A DNA stretch of 64,000 bases from Kiritimatiellota bacterium (GTDB lineage Bacteria > Verrucomicrobiota > Kiritimatiellia > JAAZAB01). Below, in pieces: positions 6,361 to 14,296 of the stretch; position 1 is the stretch's first letter; each line of letters begins with the position of its first letter. Both the position numbers and the translations under genes were made by a program. The notes beneath the pieces were generated by a model. That model was not told the origin of the DNA. It did no database searches and saw nothing but the letters and a program-made list of their open reading frames with translations. Location of the stretch: assembly GCA_026398415.1 (NCBI GenBank), contig JAPLSY010000032.1, forward strand, positions 1 to 64,000. Reading direction: 5' to 3'.

Positions 6361-7347
6361 ATGAAAAACCTGAACATTACCCTGACCGATCTGGACCGGG
6401 AAATCTGGGCAGAAGAACTGGCCGACTTCGTGCCCGAGACGATCTACGACGCCCACACGCATATCTTCGAAAACCGGGACACTGCCGTTCCGGCCAACTG
6501 GCGGCAATCTACGTGGGACCTGCTGCAGCAGGCCGATGCCCAGCTTTTCCCCGGCCGCCAGGTTCACCGGATTCTGTTCGGCAATCCGCTCATTAAAGAG
6601 ACCATCGAACACGGCAATGCACGCACTGCTGCCGCTGTCGCCCATGATTCCGCTTCCATCGGTTTGGCACTGGTGCGTCCTACGCTCGCTCCCGCCGAAC
6701 TGGAGCAGCAGTTCAAACGGCATCGCCTGATGGGCGTCAAGCCATACCGCGTCCACGCCATCACGGGGGACGCCGTGGAATGCCGGATCACCGACTTTCT
6801 GCCCGAGGCCCAGATCGAGGTGGTGAACCAGCACGGCTACATCGTGATGCTGCACATGAGCAAGCGCCTGGCCATTGCCGATCCCGAAAATCTCAAAGAC
6901 CTGGAACGACTGACGAAAACGTATCCCCGCGTGAAATGGATCCTGGCGCATTGCGCCCGCAGCTACTACGACCGGCCCTTGCTCAAGGCCGCCGACCGCC
7001 TGAAAAACATACCGAATCTCTGGTACGAAATATCGTCGGTCTGCGATACGGATGCCATGGATGTCCTGCTATCCGTTGCCGGGGTGGACCGGGTCATGTA
7101 CGGCAGCGACGATCTGGCGGTGGGCATCAGCCGCGGCAAGTACCTCACGTTCGGGCATGCGTGGTGTTATTTGACGGAGACCAACCACCGCTTCGATCTC
7201 TCGCATTGCGATGGCCGGATGACGTTCACGCGCTACGAAAGCCTGCGCGCCTTTCGGTTCGGCCGGAGGGAGATCAAAAAGCTGTTTTACTCCAACGCCA
7301 AAATATTGATCGATCAGGTCCGTCAATCACGGTCATCACGGCGCTGA
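6361..7347 (+). CDS. Metal-dependent amidohydrolase (amidohydrolase-2 type TIM barrel)
   Basis: A 328 aa cytosolic TIM-barrel hydrolase. The HxH metal motif is H32/H34 in YDAHTHIFE; further ligands are expected at the His of VMLHMSK, at LAHCARS (about 196) and the Asp of YGSDD (about 249). The family includes decarboxylases and lactonases acting on sugar acids or aromatic acids; the substrate cannot be read from the sequence. The gene opens a plus-strand run of carbohydrate genes and lies 75 bp before a lipoprotein gene, with a similar leader hairpin. Confidence 0.8.
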   Translation: MKNLNITLTDLDREIWAEELADFVPETIYDAHTHIFENRDTAVPANWRQSTWDLLQQADAQLFPGRQVHRILFGNPLIKETIEHGNARTAAAVAHDSASIGLALVRPTLAPAELEQQFKRHRLMGVKPYRVHAITGDAVECRITDFLPEAQIEVVNQHGYIVMLHMSKRLAIADPENLKDLERLTKTYPRVKWILAHCARSYYDRPLLKAADRLKNIPNLWYEISSVCDTDAMDVLLSVAGVDRVMYGSDDLAVGISRGKYLTFGHAWCYLTETNHRFDLSHCDGRMTFTRYESLRAFRFGRREIKKLFYSNAKILIDQVRQSRSSRR

Positions 7348-7389
7348 CCGCCCGGCAAAATATCGGCACCGGTTTACCAAGCGCCGTGG

Positions 7390-7405
7390 GGCATTAGGCA
7401 ATGCC
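7390..7405 (+). promoter_or_regulatory. Leader hairpin GGCATT-AGGC-AATGCC
   Basis: A perfect 6 bp stem with the same AGGC loop as at 6315-6330 lies 17 bases before the start at 7423. The closing pair differs (T-A here, C-G there), so pairing is conserved while bases change. Confidence 0.4.
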
Positions 7406-7422
7406 TACCTGAGTAGTTACCC

Positions 7423-9087
7423 ATGAATCATTTTCACATGTTGGGACGGCGGAGTTTCGGACGCCATCACGCATTGGCTTGCGCGGGCCTGGTGGCCCTG
7501 TTGGGCGTCGCCGGCTGTGTAAAGCCTAGCACTGAGAAGGGCTTGGCCGAACTGCGCCAGGCCCGGCGGGCGGCCGCTCATCACCCCCGCCGGATCATCA
7601 TAAACCATGACGGCTGTTACTATGACGGGAAGCCCCAGAATGCCGATGAGCCGCGTACGGCAGAGAATTTCCTCAAGAAAGGCGTGACGGCCCTAGCGGT
7701 TCCCAAGCGCTCTCAGGTGGATGCCGTCTTCTACTGCACGGGGGTGTTTGACCTCTACTCGCACCGCAGCCGGGAGTCGGAGTTTAAGACTTCGGGATCG
7801 AACCGCTGGGATTGGGCTTATGAACTGGCCCAGGGCGATCAGGACGATCTCCAAATCGTCACCGACTTCTGCCATGAGCACGGCATGGAAGCGTTCTGGT
7901 CCATGCGCATGAACGATACGCATGACTCGGCCCCGCATGCGGAACTGGGCCTCTGGAAGAGAGCGCACCCCGACTGCCTAATGGGCACACCGGGAGACAA
8001 ATTTCCCCATGGGGCAGGCCGCTGGTCGGCGGTGAACTATGGGCAAGTCGAGGTCAGGGACAAGGTGTTCCGGATCTTGCAGGATGTTTGTACCACGCAT
8101 TCGGTGGATGGTGTCGAGTTGGATTTCTTCAGGCATCCGATTTTGTTCAAGCCGCAGATGACGGGCGAGCCGGTCACCCTGGAGCAATGCAACCTGATGA
8201 CGGACCTTTTGCGGCGCATTCGCCGGATGACCGAGGACGTGGGTCTGCGGCGGGGACGTCCGCTCCTGTTGTCCGTACGGGTGCCGGATTCGGAGGGCTT
8301 TTGCCGCGCCCTGGGATTGGATGTCAGCCGGTGGATGCAGGAGGATTTGATTGACCTGCTGGTAGTCAGTGGGTATTTCCGTTTAAATTCCTGGAAGACC
8401 AGCGTGGCTTGGGGCCACCGGTATGGCGTGCCGGTTTACGCATCACTTGATGAGTCGCGGCTGGCGGAACCTTTCAAAGCCATGCGGCGACGACTGCCGG
8501 AAAGCTATCGCGGACGCGCATTGCAAGCGTGGTCGGAAGGCGTGGACGGCATCTATACCTTTAATCTCCAGAAACCCGCCTTGCCGCTTTACTGGGAAAT
8601 GGGCGACCCGGCGTTACTGGAACGGTTGGACAAGTTCTACAGCACCGGAGACCGTCCATTGCGGCCAAATTACTATCTCAAGGACGGCAAGCTATTCGCC
8701 ACACAGCCAGAAGATCCTTTGCCGGAGCATCCGCGACTGTTAAAGCCCGGACAAAGCACGACCGTTGAACTGGAAGTGCCCGACCGCCTGGCATCCGGTT
8801 CCGAAGACGGGGAAAAACCGCGCGGCGAAGTATGGCTGGCCATGACGGATCCGGTGGACCCTGCACAAGTTGCTGTCCGATGCAATGGCATTGCGGCCGG
8901 AAAAGGCACGCTGAGGAAGGAAAAGAAAATTCCGCAAGATTGGCTGGTCTATCCGCTGAACGCGGGCACATTAGTGACCGGGACCAATCGTCTGGAAGTC
9001 ACGCTGGGCACCGACGCAGCCGGCCCCGTGAAACTCCAGGACGCCTTGCTCTGGCTTCGGTACAGCCCGCCGACGCCGGGGTCATGA
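7423..9087 (+). CDS. GHL10-like glycosyl hydrolase lipoprotein
   Basis: The 554 aa protein has a lipoprotein signal (LLGVAGC, Cys32) preceded by GRRSFGR, which could be read as a weak Tat motif. The body is a TIM-barrel-like domain with DAVFYCTGVFDLYS, a long central stretch and VDGVELDFFRHPILF near residue 229, resembling the family-10-like glycosyl hydrolase (GHL10) proteins. The last 110 residues look like a beta-sandwich. It is probably anchored in the outer membrane and acts on glycans there. The substrate is unknown; confidence is good for the fold, low for activity. Confidence 0.65.
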   Translation: MNHFHMLGRRSFGRHHALACAGLVALLGVAGCVKPSTEKGLAELRQARRAAAHHPRRIIINHDGCYYDGKPQNADEPRTAENFLKKGVTALAVPKRSQVDAVFYCTGVFDLYSHRSRESEFKTSGSNRWDWAYELAQGDQDDLQIVTDFCHEHGMEAFWSMRMNDTHDSAPHAELGLWKRAHPDCLMGTPGDKFPHGAGRWSAVNYGQVEVRDKVFRILQDVCTTHSVDGVELDFFRHPILFKPQMTGEPVTLEQCNLMTDLLRRIRRMTEDVGLRRGRPLLLSVRVPDSEGFCRALGLDVSRWMQEDLIDLLVVSGYFRLNSWKTSVAWGHRYGVPVYASLDESRLAEPFKAMRRRLPESYRGRALQAWSEGVDGIYTFNLQKPALPLYWEMGDPALLERLDKFYSTGDRPLRPNYYLKDGKLFATQPEDPLPEHPRLLKPGQSTTVELEVPDRLASGSEDGEKPRGEVWLAMTDPVDPAQVAVRCNGIAAGKGTLRKEKKIPQDWLVYPLNAGTLVTGTNRLEVTLGTDAAGPVKLQDALLWLRYSPPTPGS

Positions 9088-9278
9088 TGAAGGTTTGAAA
9101 CGCTCGGACATTTGGGCATTGCGTGGTCGGTTCTGCACTTAGATGGCTGGGGTTACAAAAAATTAATAAAAAAAGCTTGCTTTCGGCAGTTTAAATAAGT
9201 ATTTTTTTTAGCAAGAGGGAAAATCCCTTTTTTTATTTTCTCGTGCAGTCAAACGATTGACTTAAGGAGTTGATTAAT
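9088..9278 (+). other. AT-rich intergenic region between lipoprotein and epimerase genes
   Basis: The centre (9155-9240) is strongly AT-rich, unlike the surrounding DNA, with CTTGCT at 9176-9181 repeated inverted as AGCAAG at 9210-9215. It probably holds the terminator of the upstream gene and the promoter of the epimerase gene, but no convincing -35/-10 pair with correct spacing was found. Confidence 0.4.
9216..9239 (+). terminator. Possible rho-independent terminator
   Basis: A short stem AGGGA-AAA-TCCCT is followed by a run of seven T. The stem is only 5 bp, so this is a weak candidate. Confidence 0.35.
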
Positions 9279-10127
9279 ATGAAACTAGGAATTCATGCTT
9301 ATGCGTGGTGCTCACAATGGAGCAATAAGACGCTGGATTTGATCGATCGGGTCAAGGGCATGGGATTGGATTTTATCGAGATCCCGCTCATGTGCCTGGA
9401 AACGTTCGATACCCGCGCAGTGCGCGAACGCCTTAAGCGCGTTAACCTTGGCGCGGTAACGTCAACGGTGTTGTTGGGCGACACGGACATCACCAGCGAC
9501 AATCCGCTCGTTCAGGCCAGAGGCGTAGAATACCTTGCCGCGTGCGTTCGCGCGACTGCGGAGATCGGCGCGCAGAGCTTCTCCGGCGTGATTTACGCAC
9601 AACACGCCAAACCCATGCCCAGCCGACCGGGCGAGCAGCATTGGCGCCGCTCGGCTGACAGCCTGCGCCAGGTGGCACGCCTCGCAAGCGACTTGGGCAT
9701 ATTGATCGGGCTTGAGCCCGTGAACCGCTACGAGAGTTGCCTGATTAACACCTGTGAACAAGCCTTACGCCTGAAAGCGATGATTGGGGAAGCTTGTGTC
9801 AAAATCCACCTCGACACGTACCATATGAACATCGAGGAGAAGAGCTTCTATGAAGCGACCAAGCGGGCCGGCAAAGACCTGATTCACTACCATCTGTGCG
9901 AGAATGACCGTGGCATTCCCGGCACCGGCTTGATCGATTGGGACGGTATTTTCAAGGCCCTGGCTGAAATCAACTACCAGGGAAACGCGGCCCTGGAGAG
10001 TTTCGTTGACTGCACGGACAACATGAACACCTGGGTTTGGCGTCAACTGGCGCCCAGCGGCGACCAGTTGCTTCGTGAAGGGGTCGCCTTCATCCACAGC
10101 AAACAGAAGGAATACGGACTCGAGTAA
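9279..10127 (+). CDS. Sugar phosphate isomerase/epimerase, D-tagatose/D-psicose 3-epimerase-like
   Basis: The start is ATG 9279, 10 bases after a perfect AAGGAG; an upstream TTG at 9270 is in frame but less likely. The 282 aa TIM barrel carries the metal and substrate motifs of ketose 3-epimerases: Glu in GLEPVNRYE (about 146), Asp/His in HLDTYHMN (about 178), His and the loop HLCENDRGIPGTG (about 203) and Glu in ALESF (about 239). The enzyme probably epimerises a free ketose. It precedes the LacI/GH35 genes and may feed sugars released there into the FGGY kinase step. Confidence 0.85.
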   Translation: MKLGIHAYAWCSQWSNKTLDLIDRVKGMGLDFIEIPLMCLETFDTRAVRERLKRVNLGAVTSTVLLGDTDITSDNPLVQARGVEYLAACVRATAEIGAQSFSGVIYAQHAKPMPSRPGEQHWRRSADSLRQVARLASDLGILIGLEPVNRYESCLINTCEQALRLKAMIGEACVKIHLDTYHMNIEEKSFYEATKRAGKDLIHYHLCENDRGIPGTGLIDWDGIFKALAEINYQGNAALESFVDCTDNMNTWVWRQLAPSGDQLLREGVAFIHSKQKEYGLE

Positions 10128-10143
10128 GACAACTACCGTGGTC

Positions 10144-10159
10144 TGTCAAAAATCTGACA
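10144..10159 (+). promoter_or_regulatory. Candidate operator TGTCA-n6-TGACA
   Basis: The palindrome TGTCAaaaatcTGACA lies 65-80 bases before the lacI-family gene, a position fitting autoregulation. The spacing is wider than the usual LacI half-site arrangement, so the link is a guess. Confidence 0.3.
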
Positions 10160-10223
10160 ACAATCATGGAAAATTAAAAACAAGGAGGAGTGACAGAAAA
10201 TCCTGCCACTGAACCAGGAAACG

Positions 10224-11291
10224 ATGTCACATTCGAAGTTTCCGGACCTGGACACATCATCGGAACCGGCAATGGAAATCCCTCAAGCCATGAAGCCTCA
10301 ACGACGCGTTACCTTAAAAAAGCTGGCCGAGATTCTCGAACTGGATGTTTCGAGCATATCGCTTGCTTTACGCGATAGTCCGAAAATCTCGCACCAGACC
10401 CGGCAGCGGATTAACGATCTGGCCAATCAATACGGCTATTCCCCCAATATGGCCGCGCGCCAATTGCGCAGCTCAACTCCGCAACTGATCGGACTTGTTC
10501 TGCCATCCATGATGAATGCGCTGTCTAATCCGATGGCCGGAAGGACAATTCAGGTTCTGGCGGAGTTATGCACCGCCAAAAGTATCATGTTCCAGATATT
10601 ATCCGTTGCTAATCTGGCTGATTCCCCGGAGGGCCAAACCATATCAGGCTTATTGCCGGAATCATTGTTTGTCTGGGGCGATGTCCCCTGTCAGACGATT
10701 GCAACCAAGCTGTTGAAAAACCGGCCGGTTATTGTTTTGGATCCAAGCCATCTTTCATATGCCGGGTATTCCGGAAGGTGCATCTCCGTCGATAATTTTT
10801 CCGGAGGGGCGGCGATTGCCCGGCATTTGCTCGAATTGAAAACGAACCGGTTATTGCTGGTCCAGGTTAGGACCGATCATCTTGGGCATAATGCGCGCCT
10901 GGCGGGGGCCCGGCAAACATGGCTCAAGCAGCGCCCGGCGAAATCGCTGACACGTTGCGTGATGTCCGAATTGGATGATGAAGCATTAATAAAATTTGTG
11001 CGTCAGGGGAACGGCGCCATTTTTTGCAGCAATGATTTGGGAGCGTTGCAATTATGGCATCGCTTTGTTCAATTGGGATTGAAAATGCCTGATGACGTGC
11101 GCCTGGCAGGATTTGACGGGGAAGAAGCCGCCTTGCTGGCCGGGATTACAACCATGATCTTTGATTGGCATACCCTGGCCACAACCGCTATGAAAACAAT
11201 GTTCCAGTTGCTCACGACTTCAGATGGGTCCAATTCATTGCCAGCGAGCATAGCAATCCCGGCTTTTCTCAGGAGAGGTCAAACAACATGA
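10224..11291 (+). CDS. LacI-family transcriptional regulator
   Basis: The 355 aa protein has an N-terminal extension of about 27 residues, then the LacI helix-turn-helix and hinge (VTLKKLAEILELDVSSISLAL), followed by a periplasmic-binding-protein-like effector domain (LIGLVLPSMMNAL ... FCSNDLGALQL ... DVRLAGFDG). The start follows CAGGAAACG; a stronger AAGGAGG at 10183 is not properly spaced for any in-frame start. Its TGA overlaps the ATG of the beta-galactosidase gene (ATGA), so both are one transcript. It probably controls this GH35 gene and the epimerase in response to a sugar. Confidence 0.9.
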   Translation: MSHSKFPDLDTSSEPAMEIPQAMKPQRRVTLKKLAEILELDVSSISLALRDSPKISHQTRQRINDLANQYGYSPNMAARQLRSSTPQLIGLVLPSMMNALSNPMAGRTIQVLAELCTAKSIMFQILSVANLADSPEGQTISGLLPESLFVWGDVPCQTIATKLLKNRPVIVLDPSHLSYAGYSGRCISVDNFSGGAAIARHLLELKTNRLLLVQVRTDHLGHNARLAGARQTWLKQRPAKSLTRCVMSELDDEALIKFVRQGNGAIFCSNDLGALQLWHRFVQLGLKMPDDVRLAGFDGEEAALLAGITTMIFDWHTLATTAMKTMFQLLTTSDGSNSLPASIAIPAFLRRGQTT

Positions 11292-13057
11292 AAAAAATCA
11301 ATGAAATGAAAGGGATGCAAAAATCAATGAAAGTATTTGAAGACCAATCCTATCCCCGGCTGCTTGCGGGGGCATTGCATTATTTCCGCGTTGTTCCCGA
11401 GTATTGGGAAGACCGGTTGAAAAAGTTGAAATATCTTGGCTTGAATACGGTGGAAACGTATGTGCCTTGGAACAGGCATGAGCCGAAACCGGGAAAGTTT
11501 GTGTTCTCCGGCGGATTAGATCTTGAAAAATTCATCCGCCTGGCCGGCGCCTTGGATTTGCAGGTCATTGTCCGTCCGGGCCCTTATATTTGTTCCGAGT
11601 GGGATTTCGGCGGATTGCCGTCATGGTTGCTGGCCAACTCCGAGATTCGATTGCGTTGCGCAAACCCCTTGTATCTGGCTGCCGTTGACCGTTATTTTGA
11701 CGACTTAATTCCGCGTTTAAAGAGATTTCAGGTTGCCTCGGGAGGGCCCTTGATTGCCGTCCAGGTGGAAAACGAATACGGCAGTTATGGAAGTGATCAT
11801 GAATACCTGCGGTATCTGGCCGAGGGCATGCGGCGGCGTGGACTCAAGCTGCCTTTCTTTACTTCAGACGGCCCCGCGGACCATTATCTTGTTGGCGGCA
11901 CCTTGCCCGGCGTATTAAAGACCGTTAATTTCGGAAACAACGCCGCCGGTGCGTTCAGCAAGCTGAAGGAACATCAGCCTGACGGGCCGCTCATGTGCGC
12001 CGAGTTTTGGAATCAGGATTTGGGCGGATTCCTGCATTGGGGCGAACATCGGAAACCCCGCGCAGCCGGAGAAGTGGCGAACATCGTGGATGAGATTCTG
12101 CGGGCCGGGGCTTCGTTGAATCAATATATGTTTCACGGCGGAACGAATTTTGGATTTATGAACGGAGCCAATTATGACAACGGGCAATATAGGCCCCATA
12201 TCACCAGCTACGATCACGATGGGCTGCTGGATGAGGCGGGCAATCCCACTCCGAAATACTGGGCGATTCGCGAGGTGATCGGTAAATATGCCCCGTTGCC
12301 TAAAGAGCCGCCGCCGCCCGCATTGCCGAAGTTTGCCTATGGGAAAGTGGCATTGACTGAATGCGCGTCATTATTTGATGTTCTGGAAAGTCTAAGTTTT
12401 CCTGAAAAACGCGTCACTCCGGAACCCATGGAAAAGCTCGGCCAGGATTACGGCTTTATCCTTTACCGTACGATCGTCACCGGTCCGCGGGAGCCGATGC
12501 CGCTTATTCTTCAGGAAGTTCATGATCGCGCGCAAGTCTTTGTAGACGGCAAATACAAGGGCGTGATTGAACGCTGGGGAATTCAGGATCAATTGGTTCT
12601 TGAGTTCGCGGCGGGAGACCATCAACTGGATATACTGGTTGAAAATATGGGGCGGATTAATTTTGGCCCATTGCTGCGTGATTATAAAGGGATTACCGAA
12701 GGCATCCGGCTCGGAGATCAGTTCATTTACCATTGGCAGATTTTTTCCCTGCCGCTTGACGATCTATCTAAACTGCCTTTTGCCCCGGGAATACAATTAA
12801 ACGGACCTGTTTTTTGCCGGGGGCACTTTCAGGTGGATAATGTTGCAGACACCTTTTTAGCGCTGCCGGGTTGGATCAAAGGCGTATGCTTTATTAACGG
12901 TTTCAACCTCGGCCGTTATTGGGAAGTAGGCCCGCAAATGACCCTTTATCTGCCGGCGCCCCTGTTACGCAAGGGCAATAACGAACTTATTGTTCTTGAG
13001 TTGCACGGTATGCAAACGGCCGCCGTTGAATTTCGCGACAAGGTTGAATGGAAATAG
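11288..13057 (+). CDS. GH35 beta-galactosidase
   Basis: Starting at ATG 11288 (CAGGAGAGG ribosome site) the protein has 589 aa. The N-terminal 340 residues are the GH35 TIM barrel: VETYVPWNRHEP, VRPGPYICSEWDFGGLPSWLL, the proton donor Glu in QVENEYGSYG (about 160), the nucleophile Glu in CAEFWNQDLGG (about 238) and FHGGTNFGFMNGA. The rest forms the usual galactose-binding jelly-roll domains, ending NELIVLELHG. No signal peptide is seen, so it is likely cytosolic and cleaves oligosaccharides after uptake. It overlaps the LacI gene by 4 bases. Confidence 0.92.
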   Translation: MKKINEMKGMQKSMKVFEDQSYPRLLAGALHYFRVVPEYWEDRLKKLKYLGLNTVETYVPWNRHEPKPGKFVFSGGLDLEKFIRLAGALDLQVIVRPGPYICSEWDFGGLPSWLLANSEIRLRCANPLYLAAVDRYFDDLIPRLKRFQVASGGPLIAVQVENEYGSYGSDHEYLRYLAEGMRRRGLKLPFFTSDGPADHYLVGGTLPGVLKTVNFGNNAAGAFSKLKEHQPDGPLMCAEFWNQDLGGFLHWGEHRKPRAAGEVANIVDEILRAGASLNQYMFHGGTNFGFMNGANYDNGQYRPHITSYDHDGLLDEAGNPTPKYWAIREVIGKYAPLPKEPPPPALPKFAYGKVALTECASLFDVLESLSFPEKRVTPEPMEKLGQDYGFILYRTIVTGPREPMPLILQEVHDRAQVFVDGKYKGVIERWGIQDQLVLEFAAGDHQLDILVENMGRINFGPLLRDYKGITEGIRLGDQFIYHWQIFSLPLDDLSKLPFAPGIQLNGPVFCRGHFQVDNVADTFLALPGWIKGVCFINGFNLGRYWEVGPQMTLYLPAPLLRKGNNELIVLELHGMQTAAVEFRDKVEWK

Positions 13058-13070
13058 AAGGGACTAACAA

Positions 13071-14138
13071 ATGCTTTACAAAGAAGACTGGGAAAAGGCA
13101 AAGAAAAGGATGGCGGCATTTTGGAATAGACAGGTTCTGGACCGTCCCTGCATTCAGATTGAGGTGCCACCGAAGAAAATTCCTGAAATAAAGAAGCCTG
13201 CCGATGTTGCCTTGCAGTGGACTGATATCGAATATCGGCTTGAGTCCGCGGAGGCACAGATGAAGGCTACGTTTTTTGCGGGAGAATCATTTCCTTTTTT
13301 TGATACGCAGATGGCGGCCAACTTCATGAGCGCCTATGCGGGCGCGAATCTGGAATTCCACGAGGAAACAGTGTGGACAATACCATTCTTGGAAGACTAT
13401 GCGCAACTGGCGATATCGCCATTTAACCCCGGTAATCCTTGGTGGCTAAAACTGAAGGCGCTTACCGAAGCCGCCGTGGCGCATGGAAAGGGAAAGTTTC
13501 TTGTGGCACCAACAGATCTCACTGCTGGTGGAACCGGAATATCGTTGATTCGCGGCTCCGAACGTTTTTGCCTGGACTTAATAGAGCGGCCGGGCGAAGT
13601 GAAACGGGCGCTGGCGGATTTTACTCGTCTCTGGCTCGACGTTTTTTCGTTGCAAGGTCGCCTTATTTCCCAAGGCGGGATTGAAGGCACCACTTGCTGG
13701 CTTTATGCCTGGTCCCCCGGCCGTTACCATGCATTGCAGGATGATATTATCTGCATGGTATCATCGCCAATGTTTCGCGAGTTTTTCCTGCCTGAGATCG
13801 CAGCCATGGCAAGGTGGCTTGACCATTCGCTCTTTCATTTAGACGGTCCGGGTGCGGTCCAACATCTGGATGACCTGCTTGCAATCCCGGAATTGACCGG
13901 TATTCAGTGGTCACCGGGCGACGGAGCAAAACCTACGCTTGAATGGGTGCCAATGCTTCAAAAAATTCAGGCGGCCGGCAAGTGCTTGTGGGTATGGTGC
14001 GAGGCTAGGAACCTGGAAAAACTTCTTTCCTATCTTAAACCAGAAGGGCTAATGGTCCGCGTCCCAGCCCACCGCGAATGTGTCAGCGTAGAGGAAGCCA
14101 ATGCTCTTTTGCGTATGGCAACGAGAAAGTGTAAATAA
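13071..14138 (+). CDS. UroD-family protein (corrinoid methyltransferase-like)
   Basis: The 355 aa protein has the uroporphyrinogen decarboxylase/MtaA fold: EDWEKAKKRMAAFWNRQVLDRP at the N-terminus, FHLDGPGAVQHLDDLL near residue 262 and GIQWSPGDG. The position equal to the HxCG zinc motif of methyltransferases reads HLDG, so classic zinc-thiol chemistry is doubtful. It lies 13 bases after the GH35 gene with a GAAGGGA ribosome site and belongs to the same operon. Such proteins often sit in glycan-use clusters of PVC bacteria; their substrate is unknown. Confidence 0.75.
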   Translation: MLYKEDWEKAKKRMAAFWNRQVLDRPCIQIEVPPKKIPEIKKPADVALQWTDIEYRLESAEAQMKATFFAGESFPFFDTQMAANFMSAYAGANLEFHEETVWTIPFLEDYAQLAISPFNPGNPWWLKLKALTEAAVAHGKGKFLVAPTDLTAGGTGISLIRGSERFCLDLIERPGEVKRALADFTRLWLDVFSLQGRLISQGGIEGTTCWLYAWSPGRYHALQDDIICMVSSPMFREFFLPEIAAMARWLDHSLFHLDGPGAVQHLDDLLAIPELTGIQWSPGDGAKPTLEWVPMLQKIQAAGKCLWVWCEARNLEKLLSYLKPEGLMVRVPAHRECVSVEEANALLRMATRKCK

Positions 14139-14149
14139 AAGAGCTCAAC

Positions 14150-14296
14150 ATGACTTTATGCGAAAGAATGCTTACCGTTCCGTCAGGACAAGTTCCGGAT
14201 AAAGTGCCAATCAGGTTTATGGGATTCAATCGAAAAGCACCGTCAACATTCCAAAAACACATTGGGGGCCATGATTCAGATGAAATCTCAATATAA
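14150..14296 (+). pseudogene. Truncated 5' end of a UroD-family gene
   Basis: A 48-codon frame beginning MTLCERMLTVPSGQVPDKVP aligns with the N-terminus of the intact UroD-like gene at 17392 (MNSRERVITAMKRKVPDRVP): start, ERV/ERM, PDKVP/PDRVP and F-G spacing agree. It ends in a stop after HDSDEISI where the paralogue continues for 300 residues. The following beta-galactosidase start lies inside this fragment, in another frame. It is best read as a gene remnant left by deletion or recombination. Confidence 0.6.

Noticed and set aside
10190-10378. GTG frame directly behind a perfect AAGGAGG
   Set aside because: The ribosome site touches the GTG with no spacer, and the product has no recognisable feature; the LacI frame starting at 10224 is clearly real. 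A leader peptide is possible but unsupported.
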